64,000 bases of DNA from Heloderma charlesbogerti (lineage: Eukaryota; Chordata; Lepidosauria; Squamata; Helodermatidae), in contig JANEZZ010001511.1 of assembly GCA_026122225.1 (NCBI GenBank), positions 248,001 to 312,000 on the forward strand, given 5' to 3'. Under the pieces are notes generated by a model, which saw only the letters and a program-made list of their open reading frames with translations, had not been told where the DNA came from and did no database searches. Shown piece by piece: positions 63,540 to 64,000 of the stretch. Within the stretch, counting starts at the first letter, position 1; the number at the start of each line of letters is the position of its first letter. The position numbers and the translations under genes are program-made.

Positions 63540-64000
63540 ATTGCCTTGCAAAGTTGAGAGGTGGGGGACTCAGTTGTCTGGATAGAGGTGGTGGGACCTC
63601 TGCAGTGGGAGAGGCAGAGACTTTGCAGAAGACATTGGGAAGCTTCTCTGATCCAGGATTGGTGGGAAGGTTGGAAGTTAAAACAGATTCACATCCCAAG
63701 GATTGACAAGATGGCAATGAAGTAAATCCAGATGTTAGCATTTTGGAGGGAGGGAATCCTTCTCTTCATTACATGGTGGTGCCTTATATTTTTGTAAGAA
63801 GAGGGGAAAAGTTACATACAGTTATAGTGATAAAATAAAAATAAAAGCTTTTAAAAACTTAAAATCAATGTTTCTCTTATCCATTCTAAAAACCCAGCTA
63901 AATTAAAAACGCGTTTGCCATTTGAATACATAAGGAGGTCATGTGGGCTAGTATCTTGGAATGGTTCAAGTGGAACTAAGGCTCCATAGCTGTGCTGTAC

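Noticed and set aside
61758..64000. Serine-containing OVCH1 exon
   Set aside because: Searched for a GDSGGP-type coding segment with splice sites; none found in the remaining sequence.

Overview
This is a vertebrate genomic window, most likely from a squamate reptile (lizard or snake). It has intron-split genes and a dense mix of CR1, L1, BovB/RTE and L2-like LINEs, tRNA-derived SINEs, foldback and hAT-type DNA elements, solo LTRs and long microsatellites. BovB together with CR1 and L1 points to Squamata, but the species cannot be named from the sequence. No prokaryotic operon, CRISPR array or functional RNA gene is visible.

Two protein-coding genes lie head to tail on the + strand. The first (4467-28003) is the 3' half of TMTC1, an ER membrane protein with TPR repeats linked to O-mannosylation of cadherins. 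Eight exons, all phase-compatible, encode about 321 C-terminal residues and end at a TAA stop at 28001-28003. The exons for the membrane part lie left of the window. A long non-coding stretch follows; it may hold a 3' UTR of up to about 8 kb, with candidate poly(A) signals at 29541 and 36226. The second gene is the 5' part of an ovochymase (OVCH1-like), a secreted trypsin-family protease. Exon 1 (39477-39528) is a signal-peptide exon, exon 2 (49120-49229) carries the R-IIGG activation site, exon 3 (58146-58243) the TAAHC histidine motif, exon 4 (59938-60110) the DIALL aspartate motif, and exon 5 (61662-61757) the VSGWG motif. The catalytic-serine exon and any later protease or CUB domains must lie to the right of the window. 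TMTC1 followed by OVCH1 in the same orientation matches the order I know from human chromosome 12p.

The rest is repeats. The most structured region is OVCH1 intron 2. There a 5'-truncated minus-strand L1 (49383-56284, 15-bp target duplication) has been hit by a near full-length BovB (51376-54581, 11-bp target duplication, exactly at the YADD reverse-transcriptase motif of the L1), by a second 5'-truncated BovB (about 55005-55340) and by a CR1 tail (about 50775-50893). Two solo LTRs of one family lie near opposite ends of the window (3092-3623 and 58736-59264) in opposite orientation. One sits inside a foldback element with a 5-bp target duplication. More than twenty copies of a foldback element related to GTAGTCCAACA, several other palindromic elements, and a hAT-type element with a perfect 8-bp target duplication fill the introns. 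I found no convincing new molecular system; the novelty here is in transposon architecture.
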